The notes under the pieces were generated by a model. That model saw only the letters and a list, made by a program, of their open reading frames with translations. It had not been told where the DNA came from and did no database searches. 50,586 nt of DNA from Candidatus Rokuibacteriota bacterium (GTDB lineage: Bacteria; Methylomirabilota; Methylomirabilia; Rokubacteriales; CSP1-6): positions 1-50,586 of the forward strand of contig JAHFDN010000021.1 of the NCBI GenBank assembly GCA_023248995.1, written 5' to 3'. Made by a program: the position numbers and the translations under genes. Within the stretch, counting starts at the first letter, position 1, and each line of letters starts with the position of its first letter. Shown piece by piece: positions 41,815-50,302 of this stretch.

Positions 41815-42588
41815 GTGCGCCTTCTGGTCAGCGTCGTGGACGCAGCCGAGGCCGTCGAAGCGGCTCTAGCGGGTGCCCGCATCATTGATGTGAAGGACCC
41901 GGTGACCGGGGCACTCGGCGCCGCCACGCCGAGCTCCGTGCGCGAAGTTCGGGACGCGATACCTCCGGGACTCCCGGTCAGCGCCGCCATTGGCGACGGC
42001 CCGTTCGAGCCGAGGTGGGCGACGCGCGCCGCGCGCGCCGCCGCCGAATGTGGCGCGGAGTTCGTGAAGCTCGGTCTTCGCGGTACCTCGGCCGACCACG
42101 CCTTCCAAACGATCCGCGCCGTGCGCGCCGGCCTGCCGCGACAGGTTCGCTTGATCGTCGCCGCCTTTGCGGACTTCCGTCGCGCCGGGTCGCCCCATCC
42201 CCTCGACGTCCCTCGCCTGACCCAGGCTGCCGGCGCCCAGGGCTGCCTGATCGACACGGCGATCAAGGACGGCTTGGGACTGTTCCACTGGCTGGACGAC
42301 GTGGCCCTCCAGGCGTTCGTTGCCGCCTGTCGGGCGCGCGGGCTGCTCTCTGCTCTCGCGGGGTCGCTCGCGCCGACGGACCTCCCGCGCCTGGTCCCGA
42401 TCGGGCCGCACATCATCGGGGTGCGCGGCGCGGCCTGTGAGGGCGACCGCGTCCATGGCCGGGTGACCCGGCAGCGCGTCGGGGCGCTCGCCCTCGCGCT
42501 GGGCGACGGAGCGACGACACCACTTCCGTTCCGTACGTGCGTCCCGTCTCGATCAGCTCCGCAACGCGTTCCGGGCGGGTTCCGTTGA
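41815..42588 (+). CDS. mfnB: (5-formylfuran-3-yl)methyl phosphate synthase MfnB
   Basis: 257 residues from GTG 41815. The TIM-barrel shows 'MRLLVSVVDAAEAVEAALAGARIIDVKDP' with Lys27 and 'GAEFVKLGLRG' with Lys85, the same numbers as the catalytic Lys residues of archaeal MfnB. Makes the furan precursor of methanofuran from glyceraldehyde 3-phosphate. The C-terminal 30 residues are likely read-through, overlapping the antisense MfnE-like gene. Confidence 0.92.
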   Translation: MRLLVSVVDAAEAVEAALAGARIIDVKDPVTGALGAATPSSVREVRDAIPPGLPVSAAIGDGPFEPRWATRAARAAAECGAEFVKLGLRGTSADHAFQTIRAVRAGLPRQVRLIVAAFADFRRAGSPHPLDVPRLTQAAGAQGCLIDTAIKDGLGLFHWLDDVALQAFVAACRARGLLSALAGSLAPTDLPRLVPIGPHIIGVRGAACEGDRVHGRVTRQRVGALALALGDGATTPLPFRTCVPSRSAPQRVPGGFR

Positions 42589-43210
42589 CGATCCAGCAGG
42601 GCATCGCCGAGTCAAGCACCCGAGCGAAGTGGGGATCCACGACGCCGTCCAATCCCTCGAGGACAATCCGCCCCCGGAGTCGTGCCCCCCTCCCCTGCTT
42701 GGGGTTCCGATCGAAGAGGCCGTCCACGTCCTTCACGAGCACCAGCATTTTCGCGCGCAGCTGACGCGCCACCCACGCGGCGATCGAGTCCGAAGTCACC
42801 TGCCACGAATGCGGCAGCGGATCGGCGCGGCCCAGCCACGCGGAAAGCGCGAGGACATTCAGCCGGCCCGCCGCGATGGCCTCCCGCCCGCGGAGCACCA
42901 CCGCGTCGCCGGCCAGGCGCGCCAGCACGTGGGCGTACTGGTCCATCGCCAGGATGGCCATCCAGTGAGCCGGCGAGTCGCCGAGGGCGAAGCGTCGGTC
43001 CGCGCGACGCACCTCCTCGGCGAAGCCTCCTCCCCCGGGCACCACCACAAGCGTGCGGGCGCGCGCCAGCTTCGCGAGCACCGACATCAGCCGCCGGAGC
43101 GCCCGAGGCCGACGGCTCAGACTTCCTCCCACCTTGAGGACGACCCTAGTGCCGGCCCAACTGACTTCGCCATACCGCGTTCTCGGTCGTCGCCGGTCCT
43201 CAACGTACAA
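42413..43210 (-). CDS. MfnE-like amino-acid-kinase-family protein
   Basis: About 265 residues from TTG 43210 (GGAGG about 9 bp upstream); the frame continues to 43321. Kinase fold: 'RVVLKVGGSLSRRP' , 'LVVVPGGGGFAEEVR', 'KMLVLVKDVDGLFDRNPKQG' and 'GTRPERVAELIETGRTYGTEV'. MfnE phosphorylates the furan unit of methanofuran in archaea. The chosen start is inside the dispersed repeat copy B, so the native N-terminus is uncertain. Its 3' end overlaps mfnB convergently by 176 bp. Confidence 0.82.
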   Translation of the reverse strand: MYVEDRRRPRTRYGEVSWAGTRVVLKVGGSLSRRPRALRRLMSVLAKLARARTLVVVPGGGGFAEEVRRADRRFALGDSPAHWMAILAMDQYAHVLARLAGDAVVLRGREAIAAGRLNVLALSAWLGRADPLPHSWQVTSDSIAAWVARQLRAKMLVLVKDVDGLFDRNPKQGRGARLRGRIVLEGLDGVVDPHFARVLDSAMPCWIVNGTRPERVAELIETGRTYGTEVVSSLRRPARGRAPRRAAGSPGHGRGRPHRPRRAPR

Positions 43211-43274
43211 CCGCGTACGCCTCCGGCCGGCTCCTCCCTCGGGCCTTGTCTTGCTCGTCACTTGTCCCGGCACC
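43165..43274 (+). repeat. Dispersed repeat copy B
   Basis: Aligned to 10814-10925 (minus strand) over about 110 bp with few gaps, in inverted relation to it. It covers the likely start region of the MfnE-like gene on the minus strand. Confidence 0.75.
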
Positions 43275-43325
43275 TTGATGCGCGCGTGATTACTTGTCAG
43301 TGTGGGCACGACGTCCGGCACCGGC

Positions 43326-44339
43326 TCACCCTCGTTCGGCGAGGAGCCACGCCACCGCGACGGCCGGCGCGGCGGTGCTGACGTCCACCCCGAGAAGGCT
43401 CGACAATTCGATCGACCCGAGCCCGCACTGTGCCGCCGCCCGGTGGCCCAGGAAAGCGCCCTGCCCCGTCACGATGATGTCCACGGGACGCTCAAAGGGC
43501 GCAGCGACACGGGACAGCGCCGACGCGATCTGGCGGGTTTGCGCGTGGGCCACGGCAGCCGCGATCCCGACGATCTCCTCGTGCGCCAGCATCTCGACGT
43601 CGGCGCACACGACGCGCGCCAGCCTCTCGGCAGCGAAGCTCGGCGTGGCCGGGCGGCCGTCGGGCGTGGGGCAGGTGTAGTCATCCGGACTGAGGCTTCC
43701 AAGGAGGAGATGCACGTCGCCGCTGACCGCGAAGGCCTCGGCGGCAACCGGACACTCGCGACCCCGGAGCGGCACGCTAGGGACGATCGCGGCGACGGTC
43801 GTGCGGAGCGTCCCGCTATAGACGAGCTCGCCGGCGAGCAAGCGCTCCGGGTCGGTCCGGCCCTCTGCGACGACTCGGCCGGCGCGGATCGGAATGATGT
43901 CGCTGGTCGTGCTCCCCACGTCCAGCAGGATCGCATCCGCCGCATGGCGGGCAACCAGCATGGCCGTCGCCATCCAGTTCGAGGCGGCGACCTCAAGGGG
44001 ACGCTCACACGCCGCCCTCGCGGCCAGAAAGTCCCCGCCGGTGGTGAAGACCGAGAGCGGCCGCGGCGACACCGCGCCGAGCGCCTCCAACACGAACGCC
44101 ACGCCCTCACGCTTGGTGCGAAAGGCGTCCGACAGCTCCGCCGTCATCGTGACGGCGATCGCGTCCGCCAGAGGCAGGTCGGCGGCCAGCCCGCGCAGCG
44201 CGTCGGGCAACCGTTCCTTGTCCCGCCAGATCTCGAACGGGCGACTGGCCGTGCGCACCGACCGCACGTGCCCGTCCACGGTCAGGTGCGCCGCTTTGAC
44301 GTTGGCCCCTCCGACGTCCCACCCCAGCACACGGATCAC
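43326..44339 (-). CDS. Hydantoinase/oxoprolinase-type H4MPT-cluster protein (MfnF-like)
   Basis: 337 residues. 'VLGWDVGGANVKAAHL' (ATP-fold P-loop), 'AVTMTAELSDAFRTKREGV', 'ILLDVGSTTSDIIPIRAGRVV' and 'IIVTGQGAFLGHRAAAQCGL'. This group is associated with H4MPT-linked C1 transfer and includes archaeal MfnF, which joins the furan and the glutamyl-tyramine. ATGA overlap with the ATP-grasp gene and 5 bp or more before the MfnE-like gene. Confidence 0.88.
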   Translation of the reverse strand: MIRVLGWDVGGANVKAAHLTVDGHVRSVRTASRPFEIWRDKERLPDALRGLAADLPLADAIAVTMTAELSDAFRTKREGVAFVLEALGAVSPRPLSVFTTGGDFLAARAACERPLEVAASNWMATAMLVARHAADAILLDVGSTTSDIIPIRAGRVVAEGRTDPERLLAGELVYSGTLRTTVAAIVPSVPLRGRECPVAAEAFAVSGDVHLLLGSLSPDDYTCPTPDGRPATPSFAAERLARVVCADVEMLAHEEIVGIAAAVAHAQTRQIASALSRVAAPFERPVDIIVTGQGAFLGHRAAAQCGLGSIELSSLLGVDVSTAAPAVAVAWLLAERG

Positions 44340-45367
44340 GCCGCGACCCCGTGGAGCGGCTCCACTCGCACCTCACCGCCCGCCGTAAACCAGGCCCGCG
44401 CCACCACCGGCATGCTGCCCGGCACCTCGCCCCGCGCGACACGGAGGAGAATAGCCGCCAGATTGACGCCGAGCGCGCGCCGGAGCCCGGTATAGGACGT
44501 GGTCAGGCGCGGGTTGATCTCCATGACGACCGCATCCGCGCCGAGCACGAGGTCCACCCCCACGTAGCCGGAGAGTCCGGGCGTGAGGCCACACGCCGTG
44601 GCCGCCACTGCCAGCGCGCGCGCGCCCAACGGGTGTTCCAGGGGAATAACCCCACCGCGATATTCGAAGCGCGCGCCCTCCGCGATCTCTTGCCCGTTCA
44701 GGCTGATGGGGCGGGCCCCTCGCCCGTCGCAGAGCATCGAGACACTGGCATGCCGGCCCTGAATGTAGGGTTGCGCGATCAGGGGGGAGCCGCTTGCCTC
44801 CTGTGTCGCCTCCCGCCAAGCTTCTGCGAGGCCGGCCAGCTCCCCGACTCGACGGAGGCCCACGCAGCCCGCTCCGTCGCGCGGCTTGAGAACCAGCGGG
44901 AACCCGAGCGAGACCGCCGCGGCCGGCGTCGGCGCCTCCAGCGTGGGCGGGACAGGCACCCCGGCTCCTGCCAAGCGCGCGATGGTCCGGAGCTTGTCGG
45001 CGGCCATCCGAACCCCGTCGCTCCGCGATCCGAGATGGAGGACGCCCGCCCGCTCGACCCGCTCGACGAGTCCGGCCAGCAGCCCGCCCTGCTCCGGGGC
45101 GATGACGAGCGCGGCGTCGCACGTGGCCAGGCAGCGGTCGAAGGTATCGTCGAAACCTCCCGGTTGAACCGTGTGGATGTGGCGCGCCTGGAGCTCCCCC
45201 GGGAGCCGGGGATCGCGGGTCGTGATAACATCGCCCCCGTCGAGCGCGGCGAAATCGGCCACGGCCGCGCGCAGCATCGCCGCCGCCTCCAGGAACATGG
45301 CCGGAGGGAGGGGTTGGCCCGCCAGCCCTCCGCCGGAGACGTACTCAGCGATGAACATCCGCATCAT
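44336..45367 (-). CDS. ATP-grasp ligase of the methanofuran group (MfnD-like)
   Basis: 343 residues from the ATG run at 45358-45367; 'MFIAEYVSGGGLAGQPLP', 'LVIAPEQGGLLAGLVERVERAG', 'FPLVLKPRDGAGCVGLRRV', 'YIQGRHASVSML' and 'VMEINPRLTTSYTGLRRAL' typify the small ATP-grasp proteins with MfnD (tyramine/tyrosine-glutamate ligase). Likely adds glutamate to the amine of the cofactor. Start overlaps the divergent HisA-like start, sharing a 17 bp intergenic/coding region. Confidence 0.83.
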   Translation of the reverse strand: MMRMFIAEYVSGGGLAGQPLPPAMFLEAAAMLRAAVADFAALDGGDVITTRDPRLPGELQARHIHTVQPGGFDDTFDRCLATCDAALVIAPEQGGLLAGLVERVERAGVLHLGSRSDGVRMAADKLRTIARLAGAGVPVPPTLEAPTPAAAVSLGFPLVLKPRDGAGCVGLRRVGELAGLAEAWREATQEASGSPLIAQPYIQGRHASVSMLCDGRGARPISLNGQEIAEGARFEYRGGVIPLEHPLGARALAVAATACGLTPGLSGYVGVDLVLGADAVVMEINPRLTTSYTGLRRALGVNLAAILLRVARGEVPGSMPVVARAWFTAGGEVRVEPLHGVAA

Positions 45368-46106
45368 TCCGGTGCTGGACCTCAAAGATGGCGTGGCAGT
45401 GCACGCCGTGCGCGGTCAGCGGGACGCCTACGCCCCGGTGCGAAGCGTGCTCGCGGCCTCGGCCGATCCGGTCGCGCTGGCCCGTGCCTTCATGGAACGA
45501 CTGGGCCTCCAGGAGTGCTACGTGGCCGACCTGGACGCCATCGCCGGACGCGGGGACCACGGCCCGACGATCCGCGCCATCGCACAACTCGGTTTGGCAG
45601 TGTGGCTGGATGCCGGGGTCTCGACCGTGTCGGATGCCGAGCGCGCGGTCGGCCAGGGTGCTGCCCGCGTGATCATCGGGACCGAGACCCTCGGCGACCC
45701 GCGCGATCTGCCCGGCATCGCGGCGGCCACCCGGGGCGCGGCGACACGGCCGGCGCCGTGCTCTGCCCTCAGCCTCGACCTGCGGGAGGGCCGGCTCCTC
45801 GGCGGCTCCCCTGCCGTCGAACGGCTCGACCCCTTGGACGTGGCCGACCGCGCATGGGCGGCCGGAATCCGGACGTTCATCGTCCTCGACTTGGCCCGGG
45901 TCGGCCACGGGCACGGCGTGGACACGTCCGTGGCCGTCCGGCTGCGGCAGGCCTTCCCCGGTGCAGAGATCATCGTCGGCGGGGGCACGCGCGACGTCGA
46001 AGACCTGCGCCGGCTGGCGCGCCAGGGTTTCGACGGCGCGCTCGTCGCCACCGCGCTGCACACCGGGGCGATCACGTCGGGAGCCGTCGAGGCGGGGACC
46101 CCGTGA
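45351..46106 (+). CDS. HisA/HisF-related protein
   Basis: 251 residues, TIM barrel: 'IIPVLDLKDGVAVHAVRGQRDAY', 'VADLDAIAGRGDHG', 'LSLDLREGRLLGG' and 'IIVGGGTRDVEDLRRLARQGFDGALVATALHTG'. Related to HisA but this lineage is linked with H4MPT/methanofuran genes in archaea and methylotrophs, function unknown. The 3' end overlaps the PabBC gene by 35 bp convergently. Confidence 0.85.
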   Translation: MNIRIIPVLDLKDGVAVHAVRGQRDAYAPVRSVLAASADPVALARAFMERLGLQECYVADLDAIAGRGDHGPTIRAIAQLGLAVWLDAGVSTVSDAERAVGQGAARVIIGTETLGDPRDLPGIAAATRGAATRPAPCSALSLDLREGRLLGGSPAVERLDPLDVADRAWAAGIRTFIVLDLARVGHGHGVDTSVAVRLRQAFPGAEIIVGGGTRDVEDLRRLARQGFDGALVATALHTGAITSGAVEAGTP

Positions 46107-48015
46107 AGCCAGCATCAAGCGGCGGGACGAGGGCGGTGCCGGCGTCGGACTCGGCACCGAGTCCCAGATACTGCTCGCAGAATCCCACTTCGCGTAGCCC
46201 CCTGATCGCGTTACAGATATAGATCGCGTCGGCGTGCCGGAGATCGTCCAGCCACAAGACTCCCTCACGCGCCCCTGCTTCGGTCTCGAGCAGGTGTTGC
46301 CGGTAGACCCCGTTGAGCAGCCCGCAGGTCACCGGGGGCGTGACGAGGGCCGCCCCCTTTCGGATGAAGATGTTGCTGATCGCCCCTTCCGTGACCTGGC
46401 CGTCCTCGTTCATAAAGATCACGTCGGCGAAGCCTCTTTCCGCGGCGAGGCGATACATCCGATCGTACACCGCTCGCCGCGTCGTTTTGTGATAGAGGAA
46501 CGGATCCGTGGCGTCGCTTCTGCGGCCCGACAGGGCGACGCGGGCAGCGGCCACCTCGCTCCCCTCCTCGAGGACCGAGCTCTCCAGCGCGATGCCCCCG
46601 TGGCGGTCCAGCGTCAACCGCACCTTGTATCTTTTCCCCGCTGGGAACCGTTCGCCCTCCGCCATGAGACTCGCGACCACACGATCAACATCCGAGGGAT
46701 AGTCGAAGTACCTCGCCGACTCGATGAGCCGTCTCATATGCCGGGTCAACAGGGGATATCCGTCGTCCCAGAGGATCGTCTCGACCAGCTTGAACTCCTC
46801 GTGCACGCTCGCCACAAAAGCCGCCTTCAGTTGACACTCTTCGTACTCGTCCCCTGGATTCGAATCCGCCACGATGCCGCTCCCGATCCCCATCTCGCCT
46901 CTGCGGCCGTCGAGGACGAGCGTGCGGATCGCCACATTGAACACGGCCTCACCCGCGGGCGACACATAGCCGATGGCTCCCGTGTACACGCCGCGGGACT
47001 CGCCCTCCAGCTCGCGGATGATCTGCATGGATCGGATCTTGGGAGCGCCGGTCACGGAGCCAGACGGAAACAGACTGCGGAAGAGATCGTAGTAGCCCAC
47101 CCCCCGGCGGATCTTCCCCTCGACCGTCGAGGTCATCTGAAACAGCGTCTGATACTTCTCGACCGTGAAGAGCTCCCGGACTCGGACCGACCCGACCTCC
47201 GCTATCCGGCCCAGATCGTTCCGGAGCAGATCCACGATCATCACATTTTCCGCTCTGTTTTTGGGATCATTTCTCAACCATTCCTCGAGGACCAGGTCTT
47301 CCTCGCATGTGCGCCCACGCCTGACCGTGCCCTTCATCGGCTTCGTCGTGATCGTGTCGCCCGTTCGCCGCAAGAACAATTCGGGGGAGAAGGACAAGAC
47401 CGTCCGTCCGCGGGCGTTGATGAAGGCGCCGTACGATACGCGCTGCCGCTTTTTCAGGGCATGGTAGAGCGCCAGGCGAGACCCCTCACACTCGAAGAGG
47501 TACTTGCCCGTGAAGTTTATTTGATACGTAGAGCCCGCGCGGATGAGGCTCTGTATCCTGTCAAGGCTCCGGAAATACTCCTCCCTGGGAATGTTATAGC
47601 GGAGGTGATCGATCCGGTAAGCGCCGCCCGGCGGCTCACCGGCCGTCGGCGCGGACCCCCTCTCGCCGTCCGCTTCGAACGCGCCGGTGAGGTGATTGAA
47701 CACGAGCGGGGCACGGTAGATCCCAAACCACGCGAGCGGAGAGGCGTCCGGGAGACAATCGGCGATCTTCTCAAAATGATATCCGCACTCATACCCAAGG
47801 TATCCGGCGGCATACAAGCCTTGCCCGACATAGCGCTCGATGTCTGCCAACAGAGCCGGGACTTCCCCAACCGAATGTATAGAGCGCGTGTCGATCGGAT
47901 CGATAAAGAGGAAGCTCCGGTAATTGTCCAGGTCGTATCGAGAGGTTTCCAGCAACACGACATTCTCGCGACCCTCGATCAGCGCGTAGTGGGCCGGTGG
48001 GAAATCGTGAAACAT
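46072..48015 (-). CDS. Aminodeoxychorismate synthase I-lyase fusion PabB-PabC
   Basis: 647 residues. Domain 1 (about 1-370) chorismate-binding: 'FRSLDRIQSLIRAGSTYQINFTGKY', 'KPMKGTVRRGR', 'RAENVMIVDLLRNDLGR', 'GSVTGAPKIRSMQIIRELEGE..GVYTGAIGYVSP'. Domain 2 (about 390-640) class IV aminotransferase: 'VFMNEDGQVTEGAISNIFIRKG' and the PLP Lys in 'YKVRL'. Makes 4-aminobenzoate, the precursor of the aryl part of H4MPT. 18 bp after the PTPS gene. Confidence 0.93.
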   Translation of the reverse strand: MFHDFPPAHYALIEGRENVVLLETSRYDLDNYRSFLFIDPIDTRSIHSVGEVPALLADIERYVGQGLYAAGYLGYECGYHFEKIADCLPDASPLAWFGIYRAPLVFNHLTGAFEADGERGSAPTAGEPPGGAYRIDHLRYNIPREEYFRSLDRIQSLIRAGSTYQINFTGKYLFECEGSRLALYHALKKRQRVSYGAFINARGRTVLSFSPELFLRRTGDTITTKPMKGTVRRGRTCEEDLVLEEWLRNDPKNRAENVMIVDLLRNDLGRIAEVGSVRVRELFTVEKYQTLFQMTSTVEGKIRRGVGYYDLFRSLFPSGSVTGAPKIRSMQIIRELEGESRGVYTGAIGYVSPAGEAVFNVAIRTLVLDGRRGEMGIGSGIVADSNPGDEYEECQLKAAFVASVHEEFKLVETILWDDGYPLLTRHMRRLIESARYFDYPSDVDRVVASLMAEGERFPAGKRYKVRLTLDRHGGIALESSVLEEGSEVAAARVALSGRRSDATDPFLYHKTTRRAVYDRMYRLAAERGFADVIFMNEDGQVTEGAISNIFIRKGAALVTPPVTCGLLNGVYRQHLLETEAGAREGVLWLDDLRHADAIYICNAIRGLREVGFCEQYLGLGAESDAGTALVPPLDAGFTGSPPRRLPT

Positions 48016-48033
48016 ATCGTCGTTCCGACCTCG

Positions 48034-48519
48034 CTAGAGGTCCTCGCGGTACAACGCGCGCTGCCCGAAGGACTCCTCGACCTCCACCTGGATCGCCGTC
48101 AGGCCAGTCAGCCCCGTCTCACCCAGCGCCTCGCGGAGCTGTCCGGCAATCCAGCGCGCCAGCATCTCCGCCGTGGTGTTCGGGATCGGCAGCAGGACCA
48201 CGTCGCTCCGTGGAAACACGTATCGCTTGTCTTTATAGGTGGCAACGACGTGATCTCCCTCCGCTTCCACCCGGATCAGCTCGCTCCGGTCGGGGAGCAG
48301 CATCCGGTGGTCGAGCCGATCCACAATGTCCTTCAGCCGCTTCTTCAGCCGAGTGAAGTCGAAGACATAGAAATTCTCATCGAGAGATCCCTCCAGCTGC
48401 GCCGCGGCCCGGTAGTTATGACCGTGGAGCGGTTCGCATTCGTGACCGTCGTACGTGATGAAGTGGCCGGCGCAGAATACCGTGTGATCCTTCTCGACAC
48501 GAACCCCGTAAGCGCTCAT
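48034..48519 (-). CDS. 6-pyruvoyltetrahydropterin synthase family (PTPS/QueD-like)
   Basis: 161 residues. Zn ligands His19, His32 and His34; 'AGHFITYDGHECEPLHGHNY'. It has both a Cys28 (as QueD) and Glu29 (as PTPS-III) before HGH: CExxHGH. PTPS-III enzymes convert dihydroneopterin to 6-hydroxymethyl-dihydropterin, the pterin that H4MPT synthesis needs. Start overlaps the CitG-like gene by 4 bp. Confidence 0.9.
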   Translation of the reverse strand: MSAYGVRVEKDHTVFCAGHFITYDGHECEPLHGHNYRAAAQLEGSLDENFYVFDFTRLKKRLKDIVDRLDHRMLLPDRSELIRVEAEGDHVVATYKDKRYVFPRSDVVLLPIPNTTAEMLARWIAGQLREALGETGLTGLTAIQVEVEESFGQRALYREDL

Positions 48520-49403
48520 CCCAGCACTCCCCCCTCCGCCTCCAACAGCCCGACGAAGAGAGCGGCGGAAACGAGGTCGGCCGACGCCCCCGGGTTCAGC
48601 CGATTGCCCTCCTGCCTGAGGTCGTGATCGAGCTGACCGGCCGCCCGTCGGCCCTGCCGCGTGTAGAGTCCCCCGGTTTCCACCACCGTCCGCGCCTGAG
48701 CCGACACCGTCTCGGCAGTCGCTCGGCCAGCCTTGCGCATGATCAGCGTGTCCGGCAGACGGGCCAGGAGTTCAAGGTGGGCCTGGGCGATTGCCTCAGG
48801 CAGGGCGAGCCCTCCCTTCACCCCGGCGAGCAGCGCGGGGAGCGCGAGATCGAAGGTGATCGCGAAATCCCGGACATACTCCGACGCGATCGCGTCCCGC
48901 TGGGCGGCGAGCGCCATGGCCTGCCGGAGCGTGATCGTCGGCGGGTGCCTAACATCGGCCGCGTCGCTCCGTCCCAACCCGCCCGGGTTGGCGATCCGGA
49001 TGGCGCGATACGCCCAGCGGGCATCCCCCACGCTCAGCCCGCGCAACACCGCGGCCAACCGGCGCCTCAACCCGGCTCTCCCGGGAGACCGCCAGGCGGC
49101 GACGAGAGGCGCGAAGAGCAGCGCCACCCCCAGATGCGTGTTGGTCGCTGCCGCCCGGCGCGCGGCCGACACGGATTTCCACACCGCCCAGCCGACTCGA
49201 CCGGGTGCGGCCCGCGCGATGGCGGGACCGAGCGCTGCGGCGCTCGCCACGAAGTCCCGGAAGCCCGCGTCGGTGAAGCGGTGCTCAGGGGTCACATTGC
49301 CAACTTTCTCGGCGCTCGCCTCGAGCACGCAGGCCAGCGTCGCAGCCAGGGCGACCTGATGCCGCGAGTCGCCCGAACCTTCCTTCCGGTGGGCGAGCTT
49401 CAC
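48516..49403 (-). CDS. CitG/MdcB-like triphosphoribosyl-dephospho-CoA synthase family protein
   Basis: 295 residues, mostly helical: 'EHRFTDAGFRDFVASAAALGPAI', 'NTHLGVALLFAPLVAA', 'LNPGASADLVSAALFVGLLEAEGG'. CitG makes the prosthetic group of citrate lyase; no citrate-lyase genes are here. Homologues commonly lie in H4MPT islands, so a phosphoribosyl or nucleotide transfer in cofactor synthesis is likely. ATGA overlaps with both neighbours. Confidence 0.85.
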   Translation of the reverse strand: MKLAHRKEGSGDSRHQVALAATLACVLEASAEKVGNVTPEHRFTDAGFRDFVASAAALGPAIARAAPGRVGWAVWKSVSAARRAAATNTHLGVALLFAPLVAAWRSPGRAGLRRRLAAVLRGLSVGDARWAYRAIRIANPGGLGRSDAADVRHPPTITLRQAMALAAQRDAIASEYVRDFAITFDLALPALLAGVKGGLALPEAIAQAHLELLARLPDTLIMRKAGRATAETVSAQARTVVETGGLYTRQGRRAAGQLDHDLRQEGNRLNPGASADLVSAALFVGLLEAEGGVLG

Positions 49404-50302
49404 GGGCGAAACGCCTCCGTCCTCGCGTCCCGGCGCGCGGATTTGAGCGCGTGGTCGGCAACCACGCCGGCGATGTCTGTCTCGGTGGTCCGCTGCAAGC
49501 CCTGCCAGCCCGGGATGCCGTTGACCTCGAGCACGAACAGACGACCGTCCTCTCCTTGGAGCAGATCTACGCCGGCGTAGTCGGCTTCGAGGACGCTCGC
49601 CGCGCGCCGGCTGATCTCCGCCAGCGAAGGAGGCAAGTCAAGCCGTTCCGGCCGCGCGCCCTGGGCCAGATTCGTCTTCCATCCCGCGCTCCTGCGCGCC
49701 ATCGCGGCAACCACCTGCCCTCCGACCACAAATGCCCGGATGTCCCTTCCCCCATGGGGGATGTATTCCTGCAGGTAGAACACCGCCCGGGCCAGCTCCA
49801 AGGCCCGGAAGGTGCGGTAGGCAAGGTCGGCGTCCGTGACGCGAACGATCCCGCGCCCCTCCGCCCCGAACAGGGGCTTGATCACCACATCCCCTCCCAG
49901 CTCCTGAAACCCCGCCATCGCGTCGTCGAAGCGCTCCGAGACCAGCGTCCGGGGGGTGGGGAGGCCCGCGTCCTCGAGCAGCGCCGAGGTGAAATACTTG
50001 TCCACACTGCGTTCGATGCACCGCGGCGAGTTGATCACCGGGACCCCGAGCCGCGTCAGCCGGTGAAGGGCATCCACCCGGAAGATGACCTGCTCGAGCG
50101 ACCCGCTCGGGATCGCCCGGACGATGACCGCGCCGCAGTCGTCGAGGTCCTGGCCAAGGACCGCGAGCCGGGGCGCGTCGCTCACGCGTGCCGTGAGCCC
50201 CGTCACCGGGACGAGGATCGGGGTGGCCCCGCGGACAAGCAACGCCCTCTCCAGCTGAGCTTCGTGCCAGCCCCCGCGCGAGCCCAGAATGGCGATCTTC
50301 AT
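49400..50302 (-). CDS. RimK-family alpha-L-glutamate ligase (MptN-like)
   Basis: 300 residues. ATP-grasp: 'VDKYFTSALLEDAGLPTPRTL', 'GGDVVIKPLFGAEGRGIVRV', 'LQEYIPHGGRDIRAFVVGG', 'LFVLEVNGIPGWQGLQRTTE'. MptN adds glutamate to the H4MPT side chain; the position next to mch favours this. Starts ATG 50302 overlapping the mch stop (ATGA). Confidence 0.88.
   Translation of the reverse strand: MKIAILGSRGGWHEAQLERALLVRGATPILVPVTGLTARVSDAPRLAVLGQDLDDCGAVIVRAIPSGSLEQVIFRVDALHRLTRLGVPVINSPRCIERSVDKYFTSALLEDAGLPTPRTLVSERFDDAMAGFQELGGDVVIKPLFGAEGRGIVRVTDADLAYRTFRALELARAVFYLQEYIPHGGRDIRAFVVGGQVVAAMARRSAGWKTNLAQGARPERLDLPPSLAEISRRAASVLEADYAGVDLLQGEDGRLFVLEVNGIPGWQGLQRTTETDIAGVVADHALKSARRDARTEAFRP

Noticed and set aside
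46234-48627. 797-codon plus-strand frame antisense to PabBC and PTPS
   Set aside because: Shadow of the real genes; no domain features.
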